Part shown: positions 12,377 to 26,720 of the stretch, piece after piece
Layout of the letters: every line of letters starts with the position of its first letter
Position numbering within the stretch: position 1 is the first letter of the stretch
Origin: Pseudorasbora parva
Taxonomy: Eukaryota > Chordata > Actinopteri > Cypriniformes > Gobionidae
DNA length: 64,000 nucleotides
Assembly (NCBI RefSeq): GCF_024679245.1
Contig: NC_090180.1
Location: 10,312,007-10,376,006, forward strand
Reading direction: 5' to 3'
The notes under the pieces: model-generated
The model's input: the letters and a program-made list of their open reading frames with translations, nothing else
Told to the model about the DNA's origin: nothing
Database searches by the model: none
Translations under genes and position numbers: made by a program

Positions 12377-12934
12377 CTTATTCCTCTTTTTTATTTATAA
12401 CTCATTAAAGCTTCACACTAACATGATATTTGTATGCCCGGTTTCTCAAGGCTTCTCCCAGACTAAAATGCATGTTGAACTGATCTTAACTCAAAGCAAA
12501 CTTCAGTGCCATTTTTGTAGAGTAACGTTACCAGTAATGTTTTTAAGGCACGTTTATAAAAGTTACTTAAATGTGCTAATCTAACCAAGCCAAACCTCTT
12601 GAGTACACTGGTCGTGTTGTTATTGTCCAGCAGATGGCTCTCTCACACTTTTCGACAAGCATCATCTTTTATAACGTAAACAAGATAGAAAAGACGCTAC
12701 CTATTCATAGTGGCAGGGGGAAAAAGTCATAAGTATAAGTTAATACAGTTAAAGGGATGGGCGACATTACTCTACGCAGAAATATTGCGTAAATAGAGTT
12801 TCTATTAAGTTAGCACAAATTGTGTAACAGCGACTATAGCTAACTTGGCTAACTTAACAACGTGGGAAGCGCACTATCAACAACACAATTGTCATAACTT
12901 CTTAAAAACGAAATAAGTGTGCTTTTTAGATAAA

Positions 12935-15430
12935 ATGTCGCTTTTGGGGAATAACAAAATCTTGCGTTTTTTTCTCATTGTCCTTTCTCAATTCGCCTAC
13001 ATTGCTGCTTTGATTATCAACGCGCTCGCTGGACCAGGAAAGGGTAACGTTACGTACACGTTAATTTATTCACAGATATGAGTTATATATACATCTATTT
13101 TCATTTTGGCTTCCTAGGTCCATTTCAGCGTAGCACTGGAAATATATCAGACCGATATCAGACAGAGATCACTCCTGCAGGATGGACCTTCTCTGTATGG
13201 GGTGTCATCTATTCCTGGCTCTTCCTGATGAACGTATATATCCTGACCTGGTTCTGTAGAGGGTACTTCAAACCACACACACTTCACTCTCATCAACACT
13301 TTGCTTATTCACACTGTTTTAAAGCAATTCATTATAGTTTAATAGTCTTTGCCTGAACTGTTATCAGGTTGTACTCAAGTCCAGCACTCCTGCCCTCTGA
13401 ATTCTTTCTCTCATGGATCATCAACATGATTCTGAACAGCACCTGGCTTGTCATGTGGGAAAGAGAGTAAGTTGTAGCCAACATAGTTTTCGGTATAATC
13501 ATGACTACTGTGTGGTACTTTACATGTCTGTCACAGGAGGTCACATGTTTGTTTCTTATCGACTTAGATTGATGATCCCTGCTCTGATGGTTCTTGCCCT
13601 GATTGCTTTCACCAACTACCTGCTGGTTTTCTTCTCTTGTATTGGTTTACGGACTCATGGATCTTGGCTGAAACAGCACCACCAAAAAGACCTTTTCTGC
13701 ATCATAGTGTTGGTATGCATTAAAAATTTTGGATTCAACTTGACAAGAGGTACTTGTCTTTTATATTTTTCTTAAAATGGGTGTGCAGTATTATGTCACA
13801 TATGTAGGGTATTTAAATGCACATTATCCACCCAAACAAAAGATAGCTGACCATTAGTTGCATGTGTCTCGTGTACCTCAGGTTCAAAATGGTATTGCCA
13901 CCTATGCAACATGGACAACCATTGCCACACTGCTCAACTTCACTATTGTGTTGGATTTGGCATCAGTTTCCCCAACAAATGCTGCTACATCTTCTTTATG
14001 CATACTCCTGTTGGAAGTAATTATATGGTAATCATAATCATTTATTTTCTGCTACAAATTCTGTCAGATGGGGCAATGACAAAAATGCAAATATTCTGTT
14101 GCTTATCCGAAAAATACAATTTAAACATGCAATGATTTAAACGCATATATTTTGTGATGAGCGTGCTTTTAAGTTCTGAATGAAAATTACCTTCTGAAAT
14201 ATTCAAAATATATATTTTGGGGAGCATAAATCTCAAATGTTAGGTGATACATCTGATATCATAATGAGGACAAAATCTTCAATAAAATTAAGTTTTTGAC
14301 TACACTCTAAAAAAAATGCTGGGTTGTTTTAACCCAATGTTGGGTCAAATTTGGACTAACCCAGCAATTGGGTTGTTTTAATCCTGCGATTGGGTTAAAT
14401 ATTTGCTTAAGACAAGCCAATCGCTGGGTTAAAAAAACCCAACTGCTGGGTTAGTCCATATTTGACCCAACATTGGGTTGTTTTTTACCCAGAATTTTTT
14501 AGAGTGTAGACAACTTTATTAAGTAGGCTTTTAAGTAAATTCTGAGGCTTTTATTATTATTCCTCTGAAAACATCTAAAGAACATGCATTCACAAACATA
14601 AAACATTAAATTATATCATGAGTAAGTCATCTAAAATGTTGAAAAATTTGACCTTTATTTGACTAGATCAGTTTGTCATTCGGTGCGACTCCAAAAACTT
14701 TTAAAATGTGTCTCTAAATGTGTAATATATATAGTACATACACATTCATAAATATAATTTTTTTCCTATAAAAAATACTTGAAAAATAATTAAGATTAAG
14801 AGGTGTTTGGAAAATATTACTTTTTATTTTGTAAATCCCACATGACATTTTTAGAGTCATTAAATGAAAACTTTCACAAAAATGGATTTAGATGTTTTTT
14901 TAAAACTACATTTTAGAAAGTGTTTGACACAAGAAGATAAATTGTTTTCTTTATCGTGGGCACTTTTATTTGTCATTGACCCATATTTAAGATATGATTA
15001 AAGGCATTAGATCAGCACACTATGTCTAAAGCGTTCTTTATTTCTTTGTGACTTCTTCTACAGGTTTATAGTTGAAAACTTTCTAATAGAGAAGCATGTC
15101 CGTTACATCCTTACCATTTACCCTGTCATTATCTATGCTCTAATTGGAAGCCTAAGCAAGCATTACGATGCAGCAGCACCTGGCCGGAACGCAGTCTTTT
15201 CAGGTAAGTCAATGATAAGCACAATATTATGTTACATATTAAGGCACCATTGTGCTCATAGTGTTCACAGTGTCATGCTCTTATTTTCCATAGTGGTGCT
15301 CCTTGTGATGGTCTGTATTGTGTTAGCGGTGCGAGTGGGTCTGGTGGTTTGGCGACACAGGACTCTGCCTCTTTTCCATGAAGTGAACCCTGAGGTCCTG
15401 ATGTCACCAAACAGTGGCTCTGATAAGTAA
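12935..15430 (+). CDS. TspO/MBR-like multi-pass membrane protein, 7 exons, 306 aa
   Basis: Seven exons chain in consistent phase with GT/AG borders: 12935-13043, 13118-13262, 13368-13466, 13568-13712, 13882-14027, 15064-15203, 15294-15430. They give 306 residues ending in TAA. The first ATG is followed at once by a hydrophobic segment (residues about 10-33). Exon 2 carries '[17 protein letters not shown]' (residues 54-70), which matches the Pro-Ala-Gly-Trp ... Trp-Gly-x-x-Tyr signature of tryptophan-rich sensory/TspO proteins. Later exons are rich in Trp and membrane segments ([19 protein letters not shown]; the last exon has [18 protein letters not shown]). The protein is nearly twice the usual TspO length of about 160 residues, so it is a TspO-like relative rather than the translocator protein itself. 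The ligand is unknown. It probably resides in a membrane with a cytosolic-type tail ([17 protein letters not shown]). The structure is confident, the function only by family resemblance. Confidence 0.85.
14300..14509. mobile_element. Hairpin MITE in the sixth intron of the TspO-like gene
   Basis: The 210-bp palindrome runs from ctacactctaaaaaaaatgctgggttg to its inverted copy ending tttttagagtgtag, with repeated 'aacccaa/ttgggtt' blocks between. This is the ANGEL-like hairpin type of cyprinids. It does not touch the flanking exons (13882-14027 and 15064-15203). Confidence 0.8.
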
Positions 15431-15613
15431 CCAAACACATGTTTCATGTGAAATATCAAAGAGGACGTGAATGATAACCCTTCCAGGTTTGCAGTACCTG
15501 TCCTGTATGAATGTGTTTCAGCTGGGGCTGATGCTTTTGATGTTTCTGAAGGAATATTTGCATGAAACAGTAGCTATTTTGGGTAACACTTTACAATAAG
15601 GTTCATTAGTAAA

Positions 15614-16974
15614 AGGTAGGGTAGGTAGGAATGATCTAAAATACTTTTGTCCAAATTTGTTTAAACTTTATTTATATGTCAATACATAATTAAAATGTAA
15701 GTACTCTGAAAAAATCAAGTAACTCTAGACTGTTTAATCTGCAATAAACACCGCTCATTATTTTCGTTTGGGACGAAACAAATGATTGGCTTGGGGCGAC
15801 TGTCACTCTCTCTCACTACCATGGCAACCACCGCTTTCGCTACAGGTTCTGCCCACACATTCGCGCACCCCTGGAAAGAGCAAAAGCATTCGAAATGCAC
15901 GGTGCCGGGTTTTGCAGTCAGCGAAGGCAAAAAATATAGGCATACATGTAAAGGCAATGCACAAGAAGTCTTTGGATAAACAAAGAAATCAAATGCGAGT
16001 AAATATGGGCTTGGCTTTCCAACGATCTCGAGAACTGAGGGACTTAAAGGGACTGAAAAACGACTCATTGCTGGCTGTATTTTGGCTGGACAGGTAATCT
16101 TTCATTTTGATTATACATTTTTTCGGTTTATGTTTTCATGAAGCATGCATCACTAGAACATGTAGCTGCCTAATATAGCATAACATTACTTAGCATAAAG
16201 TTACAATTTTATACACTTAGCCATTAGTAGAGATTGTAAATACTCAATATGCTTAGTTCAAGTTGATTGCTGTCGTGTTGAATTGTGCAAAATTTAACTT
16301 TAGATAACAAAATCCATGTGTAAAAGCTAGAACACCACATCCAGGAAGTTTTTTTTAGAACTAAGTTAGCTTTAGCTACTACTAATCAACAATGCTTTCA
16401 TCATGGAAACTTACATGCAAAACACAGTATATGTTACACGAAATTCATCTTCATCACAGTATAACTGATGTTATTGGGGGGAAAAAATATATCAATGCTA
16501 CCCGTTTTTAGCTTTGCCTTATAAATATAACTAGCTCGTTACTGAATTAAACAAAAATATATTTTAAACTTTACCAGTATCGGTTTTCTAGCTTGATAGT
16601 GAGTACTAAAAGACATCTTATTTGTTTATATTCATACTGATAAAGTTCGATTTTTTTATTACATGTGATTCTGACATGATGTCACTACATGCACACCGCT
16701 CATCTTAGGTCAATAATGCGTCTTCCTCTTTTTTGAGCGGCCGGTGTAGCGCGTTCATGTATTTTGGTGGGCGTGGCATTGGAAAGAGCCCAGAAGGGAG
16801 AAGGTGGAGTGGATGGAAATAATGAGCTGTCTTTAAAATGAGAGCTCTACAGACACTCAATTTTTATACTTTCTATTTTAGAGTACTTACATTTTAATTA
16901 TGTATTGATATATAAAGAACGTTTAAACAAATTTGGAAAAAAAGTTTTTTAACCAATTCTTACCTACCCTACCT
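15614..16974. mobile_element. TTAA-type element nested in the previous one
   Basis: The ends AGGTAGGGTAGGTAGGAAT and its inverse (ATTCTTACCTACCCTACCT), together with about 75 bp of further inverted similarity (gtaagtactctgaaaa against gagtacttac), define a 1.36-kb element. It is flanked by TTAA on the right (16975-16978) and by a degraded TAAA on the left. The interior contains an exon-like coding block at 15957-16093. Confidence 0.75.
15957..16093 (+). pseudogene. Exon-like coding block inside the nested element
   Basis: From ATG 15957 the frame encodes 46 basic residues, including 'RVNMGLAFQRSRELRDLKGL' and then a Ala-Val-Phe-Trp-Leu-Asp-Arg end. It stops exactly at a good donor (gacag|gtaatc) at 16093/16094. 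The Arg-Val-Asn-x-Gly-x-Ala-Phe ... Leu-x-x-x-Lys-Gly-Leu pattern is one I associate with proteins carried by repeats in fish genomes. It is probably a transposon-borne exon; function unknown. Start choice is uncertain because the frame is also open upstream. Confidence 0.4.
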
Positions 16975-17226
16975 TTAACATGAACTAATAATGAACTATA
17001 TCTATAAAACATGTATTTATCTTTGTTAATGTTAATTTCAACTTTTACTAATGCATTATCAAAATCTTAACATAAGTTAATGCACTGTGAACTAACATGG
17101 TTTTGTATTAACTAAAGTTAACAAAGATGAACTAATGCTGAACAGAGGCGTTGTTCATTGTTAGCTCGTGTTAACTAATGTATTAACTAATGTTAACTAA
17201 TACAACCTTATTGTAAAGTGTTACCC

Positions 17227-18624
17227 AATTTTGTATTTAATGAGCTTGAGCCAGGCCATGTATATTAATTGTGCCTTACCTTATGTGGTATTATGTTCTA
17301 TATTATACACTGCCATACTAAGATTTGCTTGTGTTTTTGAAAGAAGTGCCTTATGCTCACCAAGGCTGCATTTATTTGATCACAACACTAAAAACAGTAA
17401 TATTGTGAAATATTATTACAATTTATAATTACAATTGTGTGTATGTGTACAATGACTAAAACTAACAGTTTTATATCTGACAGTATTTTGATTTGCTAGT
17501 TACTATAATAATTATATATGTGTATATTTACATTAAAATGTAGTAATTTAGCAGATGCTTTATCCAAAGAAACATACTAAGGAACATCATAAGCAATAAA
17601 TATCGTACAATAGCCATTAGCCAATAATACTAACAAAGTTAAGCGTAAGTACAGAAGTCAGAGCAGAAGTAAAAAAAAAAAGTTCTTTTGTTTGTGTTTT
17701 AAGTTGTTTTTAAAGACATAAAACTCATGAAAAACTTAATAAAATACTTTAAATGCATCTGATGTAGGAAAATCTCATTGTTAACGATTACTAAAAGTTT
17801 ACCACAGATGTTGCATGATTCATGACAAAGAACTCTGATACATGTTTAGTGCAAGCTCTCTGGAAACCACCTTGGTGTTGATTGCTAGCTTCTGAAGCCA
17901 TTGAGCTTTCAACAGAGACATTCAGGGGTTGCCGCACAACATTTGTGTCTTGTGAGTATACACGCTTTGATCACGGCTCTTCATGTACATTTACTTTGGT
18001 GTGGATGTGAACTGAAGCATCTTGTCATGCATGTTGTTGCCCTTTGGAATGTGTGTGTCTCCTGGCAGCAGCTGCAGCAGGCTTGACCCTGTGTACTTTG
18101 GCTTGTTCACTACAGGATGAATTACTTATGAGAAAGTAAAAGACAAATAAAGGACATCTTTTCCTCCCAGGAGATTAACATCCCCTCCATTTCAGACTTG
18201 CTTACCCTGTGCAAATGAAAGTACTATGCTAAGAATGTTTATATCATGATTATTTTGCATTTTATACTAATGAAACAAAAGTTTCAAAACTATAGCATAC
18301 GGAGTCTTCTTGTGCTTTCTAAATTGTAATGTTTCTAAATGAACACATTTTGTTGTTTATAACATGATTTATTTAAAGGGCTAATTTACTTATGTCATTA
18401 ATTACTCACCCTCATGACGTTACACGTAAGAGAGTCGTTCATCTTCGGAACACAAATTAAGATATATTTTTTAAAGAAATCAGAGAGCTTTCTGACCCCC
18501 GATAGACTGCAATGTAATTACCACTTTCAAGGCCCAGAAAGGTAGTAAAGGCATAAAAATAGACATAAGACATACAATAGTCAATGTGACTCCAATGTTT
18601 TAACCTTAATGTTATGAAGCAACG
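17227..18624. repeat. Intergenic stretch with several repeat scraps
   Basis: 17335-17425 is a piece of the palindromic MITE seen whole at 21585. 17530-17590 holds 'tttagcagatgctttatccaaag', a motif found at the 3' ends of many fish repeats. 18390-18620 is a truncated copy of the repeat reading 'attactcaccctcatgacg ... tcatcttcggaacacaaatt', related to 54171-54319. Nothing else was recognised. Confidence 0.45.
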
Positions 18625-18816
18625 AGAATACTATTTTCTAATGTATTTTTATTAACATACAAAGTACAAAATGTATTCTCAACACTCATTACAAGATATC
18701 AATTGTTCCTTTGAACTGCATTTTTGTATGAGAGCAATTTTACATTAATTGTCCAATTACTGCTTCAACTGGCTTGCTCACTTGTAAAGCCACTTGCTAA
18801 ACCGTCATCCATCAGT

Positions 18817-19346
18817 TTAATCCAAGTTGACATAGTCCTCTTGTTGGCATCTGTTCTTAATGTAATTTGCAACTTTTTGTTTCAAACGTGTTTTCAAGTG
18901 GTATACAGTAAATATCAGGATGATGTCGATGAGCCAGATGCAGAACAAGAAGTAGCGAGGCCATTCGTCAAAATAAGATTTGTCTTGAACATCACAAAAA
19001 AACATGAGTGAATGATGACATTCGTTTGTTGTTAATAAGTTCAGTGCCTTCATAGAATATATATTATAATACATAATATAATGTTTATAGTAGTAAATAA
19101 CAGTAAAATGTAATAAACTGTATATATATATATACAGTATATATATATATAGTAAATTAATGTGTTTCTTACCAATTGTCATATCTTCTTCAAATAAACC
19201 TGAAAAATTTAAATGGATAAAGTTATATGTACTTAACGTAAAAAAATTGCAGTTAGTATAAGTCGTTATATATTCCGTTAGACTCAAGGGTACTAACCAG
19301 CGTCAGTCAGCAACAGCACTGAGATCTCTTTGCATGCTTTTTGCAA
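18817..19346 (-). CDS. Candidate 3' exons of an unidentified single-pass membrane protein
   Basis: Three - strand exons join in frame: 19346-19298 (LQKACKEISVLLLTDAG), 19199-19173 (27 nt, LFEEDMTI) and 18983-18817, ending in TAA. Each has AG/GT borders and the phases agree (0-1, 1-1, 1-end). The last exon reads DKSYFDEWPRY, a hydrophobic span 'FLFCIWLIDIILIFTVYHL', a basic stretch, and a C-terminal QQEDYVNLD. This suggests a type I membrane protein with a short tail containing a possible phosphotyrosine motif (YVNL). An AATAAA on this strand near 18645-18650 suits a 3' end. Upstream exons were not found. The 49-nt exon is also present in the duplicate at 22488-22536. Gene identity is unknown. 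Confidence 0.4.
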
Positions 19347-20215
19347 CTATGTTTAAAAAATTGTGTTAAAAGACACACTTCCTCTGTGGTGTTGCTGGAA
19401 CATTGAGTCAAATGTTCATTTTTAGGAACTAAAAATAAGATGAGTCTAAGTTAAGTCTTTAAAGTCAGACAAAGGTCTGTCACATAGGAATATACATGCC
19501 TAATTTTTACAGAATACGTAATAAAAGACACCATTTAAGCGTCCAACACGATTTTCAACTAAAAGCAGAAAAGTTACAACCGCACAATGGCTGCATTTTA
19601 GGGGCCTGAAAACATAACCATTTTAAAATAGTTTTCAAAGTGCACATTTTTTAAAATTATTCTGATATTGTCTCAATGTAAACTGAAAAATGTGAATTTG
19701 TGAAAACGGTGACACCATGCGCATGCTTGCGTGTTCAGTCTATAGCTGCATATAGTGTTTCTTTACAAAGTGACATCTCCAACTACTGGCCTGCAGGGTA
19801 ATGCAGCGTTTTAATCGCTTTCATGAATCTGAGTGAACGGGATCGTTTTGACAACACTGTTGTCTATATGCCAAACGTATGCGAAGTAAAAACTTTTCTG
19901 CACTGTAAAAAAAAATTCAGGTCTACAATTGAACATTTTCTAGTGACTGATCACATCTAATGTTTTTAGTTGGCCAAATTGAATTTCTGTGAATTAAATT
20001 TTATCAATTTACAGAAATTCAATTTGGCCAACTGAAAAATTTAGATGTGATCAGTCACAAGAACATTTTTTATTGTAGAGGCCTGACATTTTTTACAGTG
20101 TGTGTTTAGTTCATCGTTGTTCTGTAAACGTACCCTAAAGCAAAAAACAGACATTTATTGTTGCATTAAACAGAACTGATAAAACCTGTGACGATTAACC
20201 TACTATTAATCCATG
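19230..20215. repeat. Duplicated segment, copy 1
   Basis: The sequence from about 19230 ('acttaacgt') to about 20215 reappears in the same orientation at about 22401-23345 with scattered substitutions. Long identical stretches include 'actaaccagcgtcagtcag' and 'cacaatggctgcatttta'. Copy 1 carries an extra hairpin MITE (19902-20103) and about 40 bp around 19808-19850 that copy 2 lacks. Confidence 0.85.
19902..20103. mobile_element. Hairpin MITE, polymorphic between the two duplicate copies
   Basis: The ends 'cactgtaaaaaaaaattcagg' and 'cctgacattttttacagtg' are inverted. The middle (gtgactgatcacatctaat ... tttagatgtgatcagtcac; ccaaattgaatttctgt ... acagaaattcaatttgg) pairs along almost the whole 200 bp. 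Copy 2 of the duplication has the uninterrupted site (aaaacttttctg|ggtttagttcatcg) at about 23219. Confidence 0.8.
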
Positions 20216-20295
20216 AATTTGATGTAAGCAATATATAGAGAGAGAGTAGTAAATAACAGCGAAATGCAATATACTGTGTGTGTGTGTGTGTATAT

Positions 20296-22392
<2,097 letters not shown>

Positions 22393-22400
22393 AATTTACC

Positions 22401-23345
22401 CGTACTTAACGTGAATCAAATTAAAATTTAAATAAATTGCAGTTAGTAGAATTCGTTATATATTCCGTTAGACTTAAGGGTACTAACCAGCGTCAGTCAG
22501 CAACAGCACTGAGATCTCTTTGCATGCTTTTTGCAACTATGTTTAAAATTGTGTTAAAAGACACACTTCCTCTGTGATGTAGCTGGAACATTGAGTCAAA
22601 TGTACATTTTGTATTAGCAACTAAAAATTTCAAAAAGAAAAGTAATTTTCTAGCAAAAATATATTTAATGATTATAAATGAATTGTAATCATTTGAGCAG
22701 TTAACAGCTGTTTTTATAATATGACATTGAAAATGCGAAATATCATGGACACAGAGGTCTGTCAGATGCGACCAGACTCTCACTTAAGTCACTGCAATAC
22801 AAGTGTCAAAATGGGGGAGATCCACGGAGTAAGTCTTCTTGTTCCTTTGGATATCAGAATCAGAGTGCAAAAAAGATGGCCTTAATCTTTACAGAATACG
22901 TAATCGAAGCCGCCATTTAAGGGGCTGTTTACACCACGCAATTTTCAACTAAAAGCAGAAAACTTACAACCGCACAATGGCTGCATTTTAGGGGCCTGAA
23001 AACATAACCATTTTAAAATAGTTTTCAAAGTGCACATTTTTGAAAATTATTCTGTAAAAATGTGAATTTGTGAAAACGGTGACACCATGCGCATGCTTGC
23101 GTGTTCAGTCTATAGCTGCATATAGTGTTTCTTTAAGTGACATCTCCAACTACTGGCCTGCAGGGTAATGCAACATTGCTGTCTGTACGTGAAACGTATG
23201 CAAAGTAAAAACTTTTCTGGGTTTAGTTCATCGTTGTCCTGTAAATGTACTCTAAAGCAAACAGACATTTATGGTTGTATTAAACAGAACTGATAAAACT
23301 TGCGATGATTTACCTAATATTAATCTATGAATTTGTTGTAAACTA
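22401..23345. repeat. Duplicated segment, copy 2
   Basis: Direct repeat of 19230-20215. It includes an identical copy of the 49-nt candidate exon (22488-22536, - strand) but not the following 27-nt and terminal exons. It has about 150 bp of extra or divergent sequence at 22620-22870, and no hairpin MITE at the site occupied in copy 1. Confidence 0.85.
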
Positions 23346-24170
23346 TAGATCTACATAATATTCACATATGCAGTTCATATGGGTCATGATGTATTATCCC
23401 TGCAGTTATACCATAAAATAATATTTATACAGTACATAACATTTTTATCTCACAATTCTAGGTTTTTTAATTTAAAATTTATATTTTTAATTTGCATGAC
23501 TTGTGAGGAAATCAGAATTGCCGGATATAAACTTGCAAGGAAAGAGACAAAATGTTAACAAAGTAAACTTGAAAATAACTTTACTCTTTTTTTATTTTAT
23601 TTTTTTATTTTTTACAAAATGCATAATTGCTGTTTGCAAACACAATATTTCTTTGTTTTCTAAAAACAAAATTAAATAAATAAATAAAATCAAGTAGCTG
23701 TACTGCCTTTGGAGGTTCGTCTCAGTTATCATTGCAATATGTAGTCCTTTATTGTGTCTTTCACTATCACATATTTCAAACCTAATGGCATTTCATTTAT
23801 TAACAGCTGTAAGTTATAATTTTGGAAATTGATGACTTCAATGATTGTAAATGTTTGATAATATAACTCTTAAATAAAATTGGTCATGGATCATTATACA
23901 AAGCTCTCTGAATATTTTTACAATAATAAAGAATAAGATGACTCTACAGAGAGATCATGATGGTCAAGACCTCTGTTTATCTCGGACAGGAAGAAAATCA
24001 TTGGCATCTGTCACTGAAACGACTTACTGCTCCTCAGTCATTCCTGAATATGTCACCATGGAGATGTATTTCATGATGTGAAAGTCCAAAGCAAGAGAGC
24101 ATTTCTGATCTCGTAGCCTACATGTGTTTTTTTTTTTTTTTTGGATCATTCAAATAATGAGGAAAAATGA
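23346..24170. other. Intergenic, nothing recognised
   Basis: AT-rich sequence with homopolymer runs (T/A stretches at 23585-23690 and a T run near 24128). No exon or transposon end was recognised. Confidence 0.4.
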
Positions 24171-24179
24171 TTGACCAAG

Positions 24180-24588
24180 TAGGGGTGTGACAAAATATCG
24201 ATAGGGCAATGTATTGCTGTCCTTCTCATGTGATATGATAATTGATACGTTGGCGCCAAATATCAATATTTTAATTAATAAAATAAGGTGCTCTAAATAG
24301 ATTTCCCTGTTCCCAGTTTCATGGCTTAAAGTGGCATTCACCACATGAATGAGGGAAACGTGAACGTGAGTTAAAAGAGATTTTTAACAAGATGGTGGAC
24401 AGCAGTGTGAGTTGCCCACAGTCTGGAAAACCTGCTCAAAACCTTAACAGCCATTTTGTTTTCATAGTTCATATCTTGATGTATAGGATTGTCTAGCAAA
24501 ATATTGATTATCGCAGAATTGCTGTATCGCGATGATATCGGTATTGTGAGCCATGTATTGTATCGTGAAGTACTGATTCCCACCCCTA
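24180..24588. mobile_element. hAT-like MITE (TAGGGGTGTGAC ends)
   Basis: The element starts TAGGGGTGTGACAAAATATCG and ends GATTCCCACCCCTA, with internal 'tatcg/cgata' rich arms. The 8-bp flanks tgaccaag and cgaccaac share six central bases, consistent with a decayed hAT target duplication. It is non-coding. Confidence 0.7.
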
Positions 24589-24596
24589 CGACCAAC

Positions 24597-26720
24597 TAGA
24601 GCATCACATCCAAATATAATCTAATCTGTGAAAGAACATCAAGACAATCCCCTTACCAAAATTGTAGCGGCATATTTTATTGTTGACAGGAATGAAAATG
24701 ATGTTTAACTACATACCAATTATTAAGCTGACAAAGCATCTTTTTGTGTTGCAAAAAATATGTGATAGGACTTTTATAACCGTACAAAGGTACTTATATT
24801 TACCCAAAATCATGCCAATTAGAAAGGTCTATCCCTCACAGACTTGTTTTCGATTCATGTTAAACTAATATGGCGTCTAATCTGGCTAAGGACTTGTGTC
24901 AATCATTAGAGAAGCTGTTTTGCAATCCATACAAACAACTGATTTGTTTTCATGTTCACCGCATCGCATCATTGTAATTCCCATTAATTTAAAAGCCTCC
25001 ACATGCAGAGTATAACAGGATTCAGGTTTCAATCAATAGAGTCAATTTGTGCAAGGTATTTCACATTCAGGCATTTCACTTGGTAATGCACCCATATAAG
25101 GAACAGCTGCAGATAGTATTATGAAGTGTCTGGCTCACTGCACTGAAAATACCTATCGTTTTTTTTCTTTCTGGTGAATCGTTAAATCATTTTAATCAGT
25201 TGGATGTAGTCTCTTTTTTGAGACAGGTTGCAAATTTTCCCAAAGTACACTGGCACTCGATTCCTTACAGGCCATGACTTGTGCAGAGTCTCTGGTATTC
25301 AAACAGCAGGTTTAACGTTTGGTATTTCTTTGTTCAATAAGCTCTGATCCAAACACAAATCTCTACATTACAATATAATAGCATAAAACTTAACACTGTT
25401 GTTTTTATGCAAAGATAGGAGCAAACCAATTAAGAATGACCTGACCAAATCGTCCCAATGGAGGCTAACGACTGGTGGGTGAAGGTCGCTGCACGTTCCT
25501 CTTTTCAGCGGGGAAAATGGATTTTATTCCAATTCCTCATTATCTGACTCCATTTAATCATAATTTAGGTTTAGAACGCCAATTGGTTATTTGGTCATTT
25601 ATATATAAATACACATTTAATTATTCCGTTTAAGCCTTTGTTGAAATTATGCTCGTTCGTAACCTGAATAATTCCAGAGCAAGTCAGAATCAATCAAAGT
25701 GTAACAATTTATTAACAGTCAGGTAAATGTAGACTGCCAATTACATAATCAATTCAAAGGTAGCCTAATCCATATAACATCAAATACTCTGAAGGAACGA
25801 ATGAAATATATACCTGACTTTATTACATAATGCTGCTATCTTTTGAAACGTCCAGCATTACGGGCTGACCTGACTACAGAATCGAGCCCTGAGCTCTTTG
25901 CAACATTCCCTTAAATACCCAGAAACAAATGTACAAACTCTTTCAAATGTAAACACGAGTTCACATTGGGAATTGGCATTAATCAAGTCTTGTATTGATG
26001 CAAAGGCCAAATGGCTGAAAGCCACACCCACCATACTAAGACAAGATATCTCTAAACTCTTAAAACATTGATGATCTTTCTGTGGGGATGAGATCTTTGT
26101 ACCAGTCGCACTGAGACATTTCAAATGATATCAAACACATATAATACTGTATCGTGAGGATTGACATTGTAACAAAGAGATTTCTGGTGCATTTCAGGTG
26201 ATCTCATGTTTGGGGGAGCCGGAGTTTGGGGGAAGTTTCATGTGAAAGCAAAGGCATGTAAATTAGAGTCATTCATAGATGGTTCACTCAGTGTGATGTC
26301 CTCTCAGACAGAGACGCTAACTGTATAGATGCTGATTTCCTTTGTTTTCTCAGGGTGATTAGACATTTCAGCATCAGCTAGTGTTTCCAGCCTTACAAGG
26401 TCTTCAACAATAGTAATACATAATTTGCTTCCTCTCAAGGACAAAACAGCCATGAACTATTACCATCATCCACCATTGCTGCTTGTTCCTGCAAACTGAT
26501 CTCTAACCAGATTTCATGCTGACTTGCTAGAGGGTAAACTGAGTAAACGGGTCCACCTTTGTGTCTGTCGGTGACCCTATTACATGTGGAGAACTGATTT
26601 GACCAAACGCTTATGAATCACTACTCCCTTTTCTGCCCAAAGTATTAAACTAAATCTTTGTTTTAATTAATGAGTGTATGAGTGACTCTCCTCCTTGAAG
26701 AAGTAAACATTTTTGGTGGC
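24597..26720. other. Intergenic, no gene recognised
   Basis: No supported exon. 25630-26110 has the look of a repeat (Gln/Cys-rich open frame on the - strand at 25858-26124, no known motif) but I could not assign it. The remainder is ordinary AT-rich sequence. Confidence 0.35.

Larger units (their letters stand above)
15581..17226. mobile_element. DNA transposon with GGGTAACACTTTACAATAAGG ends (host of a nested element)
   Basis: The first 23 bases are exactly inverted at the right end (...ccttattgtaaagtgttaccc, ending 17226). Between them are many 'gttaactaatg' motifs typical of this non-autonomous fish family. A second element (15614-16974) interrupts it, so the original copy was only about 0.3 kb. 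It starts about 150 bp after the stop codon of the TspO-like gene. Confidence 0.8.

Noticed and set aside
25858..26124. 88-codon Cys-containing open frame on the - strand
   Set aside because: No signal, domain, splice support or neighbouring exons; sits in repeat-like sequence.
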